Virus record (IMG/VR): IMGVR_UViG_3300046460_000419
Span: 1-37,278 of that record
DNA: 37,278 bases
Direction: 5' to 3' (one strand)
From: a virus
The notes beneath the pieces are model-generated. The model had not been told where the DNA came from and searched no databases. It saw nothing but the letters and a program-made list of their open reading frames with translations. Shown here in pieces: positions 37,012 to 37,278 of the stretch (position 1 is its first letter; each line of letters begins with the position of its first letter). Both the position numbers and the translations under genes were made by a program.

Positions 37012-37278
37012 ATGTCGGCAGGAGGCCAGACCATGGCGGAACGTCTAGCGCGGGCTGAAGAGTGGATCGACGGTCACGAGCGCCGGTGCGAAGAGCGCCA
37101 GGTCGCCATGGGGCGCGAGATCCGCGACCTGAAGGATAGCACGCAAGGCCTGACCAAGGGCGCTTGGGGCGTGGTGCTGGCCCTGCTGGCATGGATGGCG
37201 GTGCAGCTCTACAGCGACCTGAAGCATCCCCCGCAAACCCAGTCCACGGCCGTGACGGTGACATCGCCGCAGCGGTGA
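37012..37278 (+). CDS. XhlA-like membrane protein of the lysis cassette
   Basis: An 88-residue protein (81 from the internal start). The N-terminal amphipathic or coiled-coil helix (MAERLARAEEWIDGHERRCEERQ...REIRDLKDS) is followed by one transmembrane helix (WGVVLALLAWMAVQLYSDL) and a polar C-terminal tail, the layout of XhlA/hemolysin-type proteins that assist holins. Two starts compete: ATG 37012 with a G-rich site upstream, and ATG 37033 with a perfect AGGAGG seven bases ahead, which I favour as the main start. Last gene of the window, 11 bases after the endolysin. It could instead be a small holin or holin regulator. Confidence 0.65.
   Translation: MSAGGQTMAERLARAEEWIDGHERRCEERQVAMGREIRDLKDSTQGLTKGAWGVVLALLAWMAVQLYSDLKHPPQTQSTAVTVTSPQR

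Overview
The window reads as an essentially complete genome, or excised prophage, of a tailed phage with a short tail (podovirus type). The very high G+C (roughly two thirds by eye), the codon use and the protein styles fit an alphaproteobacterial host of the Caulobacter/Brevundimonas/Phenylobacterium kind; that host call is inference. The window runs exactly from the stop codon of a leftward gene (base 1) to the stop codon of a rightward gene (base 37278). This fits a circular or circularly permuted genome opened between two convergent genes, or a trimmed prophage. I see no integrase, recombinase, att site, tRNA or CRISPR array.

Layout. (a) 1-3473, minus strand: a tightly coupled leftward operon of eight genes, read from 3473 down to 1. 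It holds two tiny membrane proteins, a small HTH-like protein, an unusual ASCH-DHH phosphoesterase fusion and several unknowns. (b) 3474-4396: an immunity region. A LexA/CI-like repressor (minus) is flanked by matching GGGAC-N5-GTCC sites, one filling the spacer of a good leftward promoter and two at the start of the rightward operon. (c) 4376-10956, plus: the early right operon, almost entirely ATGA/GTGA-coupled. It contains a Cro/YdaS-like regulator, a DnaA-domain-IV-like protein, a Dam-type adenine methylase, a TOPRIM primase-like protein, a second methyltransferase-like protein and an SF3-like helicase. (d) 11039-12853: an accessory insert with a polytopic Wzy-like O-antigen polymerase (a likely serotype-conversion gene) facing a small zinc-ribbon gene. 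(e) 12854-13256: a 403-base gap holding a mirror-symmetric array of twelve TTCCA/TGGAA pentamers just upstream of the packaging genes. (f) 13257-22713: packaging and head, in the order TerS, TerL, decoration-like protein, portal, Bbp19-like protein, scaffold, major capsid, cement-like protein, tail tubular A. From portal to cement-like gene this order resembles Bordetella phage BPP-1. (g) 22753-35861: a T7-like tail and ejection module with tail tubular B, a Gp13/GNAT-like protein, a Gp14-like protein, three giant internal virion proteins (one with a GH108 muramidase domain, one with a DdrB/ParB-like domain) and a tail fibre/spike. (h) 35904-37278: lysis genes (3TM holin, GH24 endolysin, XhlA-like membrane protein).

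How it works together (inference): a repressor that seems to lack the S24 autocleavage dyad silences divergent leftward and rightward early operons. The SF3 helicase, TOPRIM protein and DnaA-like protein replicate the DNA, two solitary methyltransferases may protect it, and the late genes package it and build a T7-type ejection machine that carries its own wall hydrolase. Late expression looks modulated by strong hairpins around the capsid genes and by two pairs of exactly repeated intergenic elements sharing a TTATCC core. The most striking undescribed element is the dyad array at 12992-13233, which could be the packaging site, the replication origin or both.
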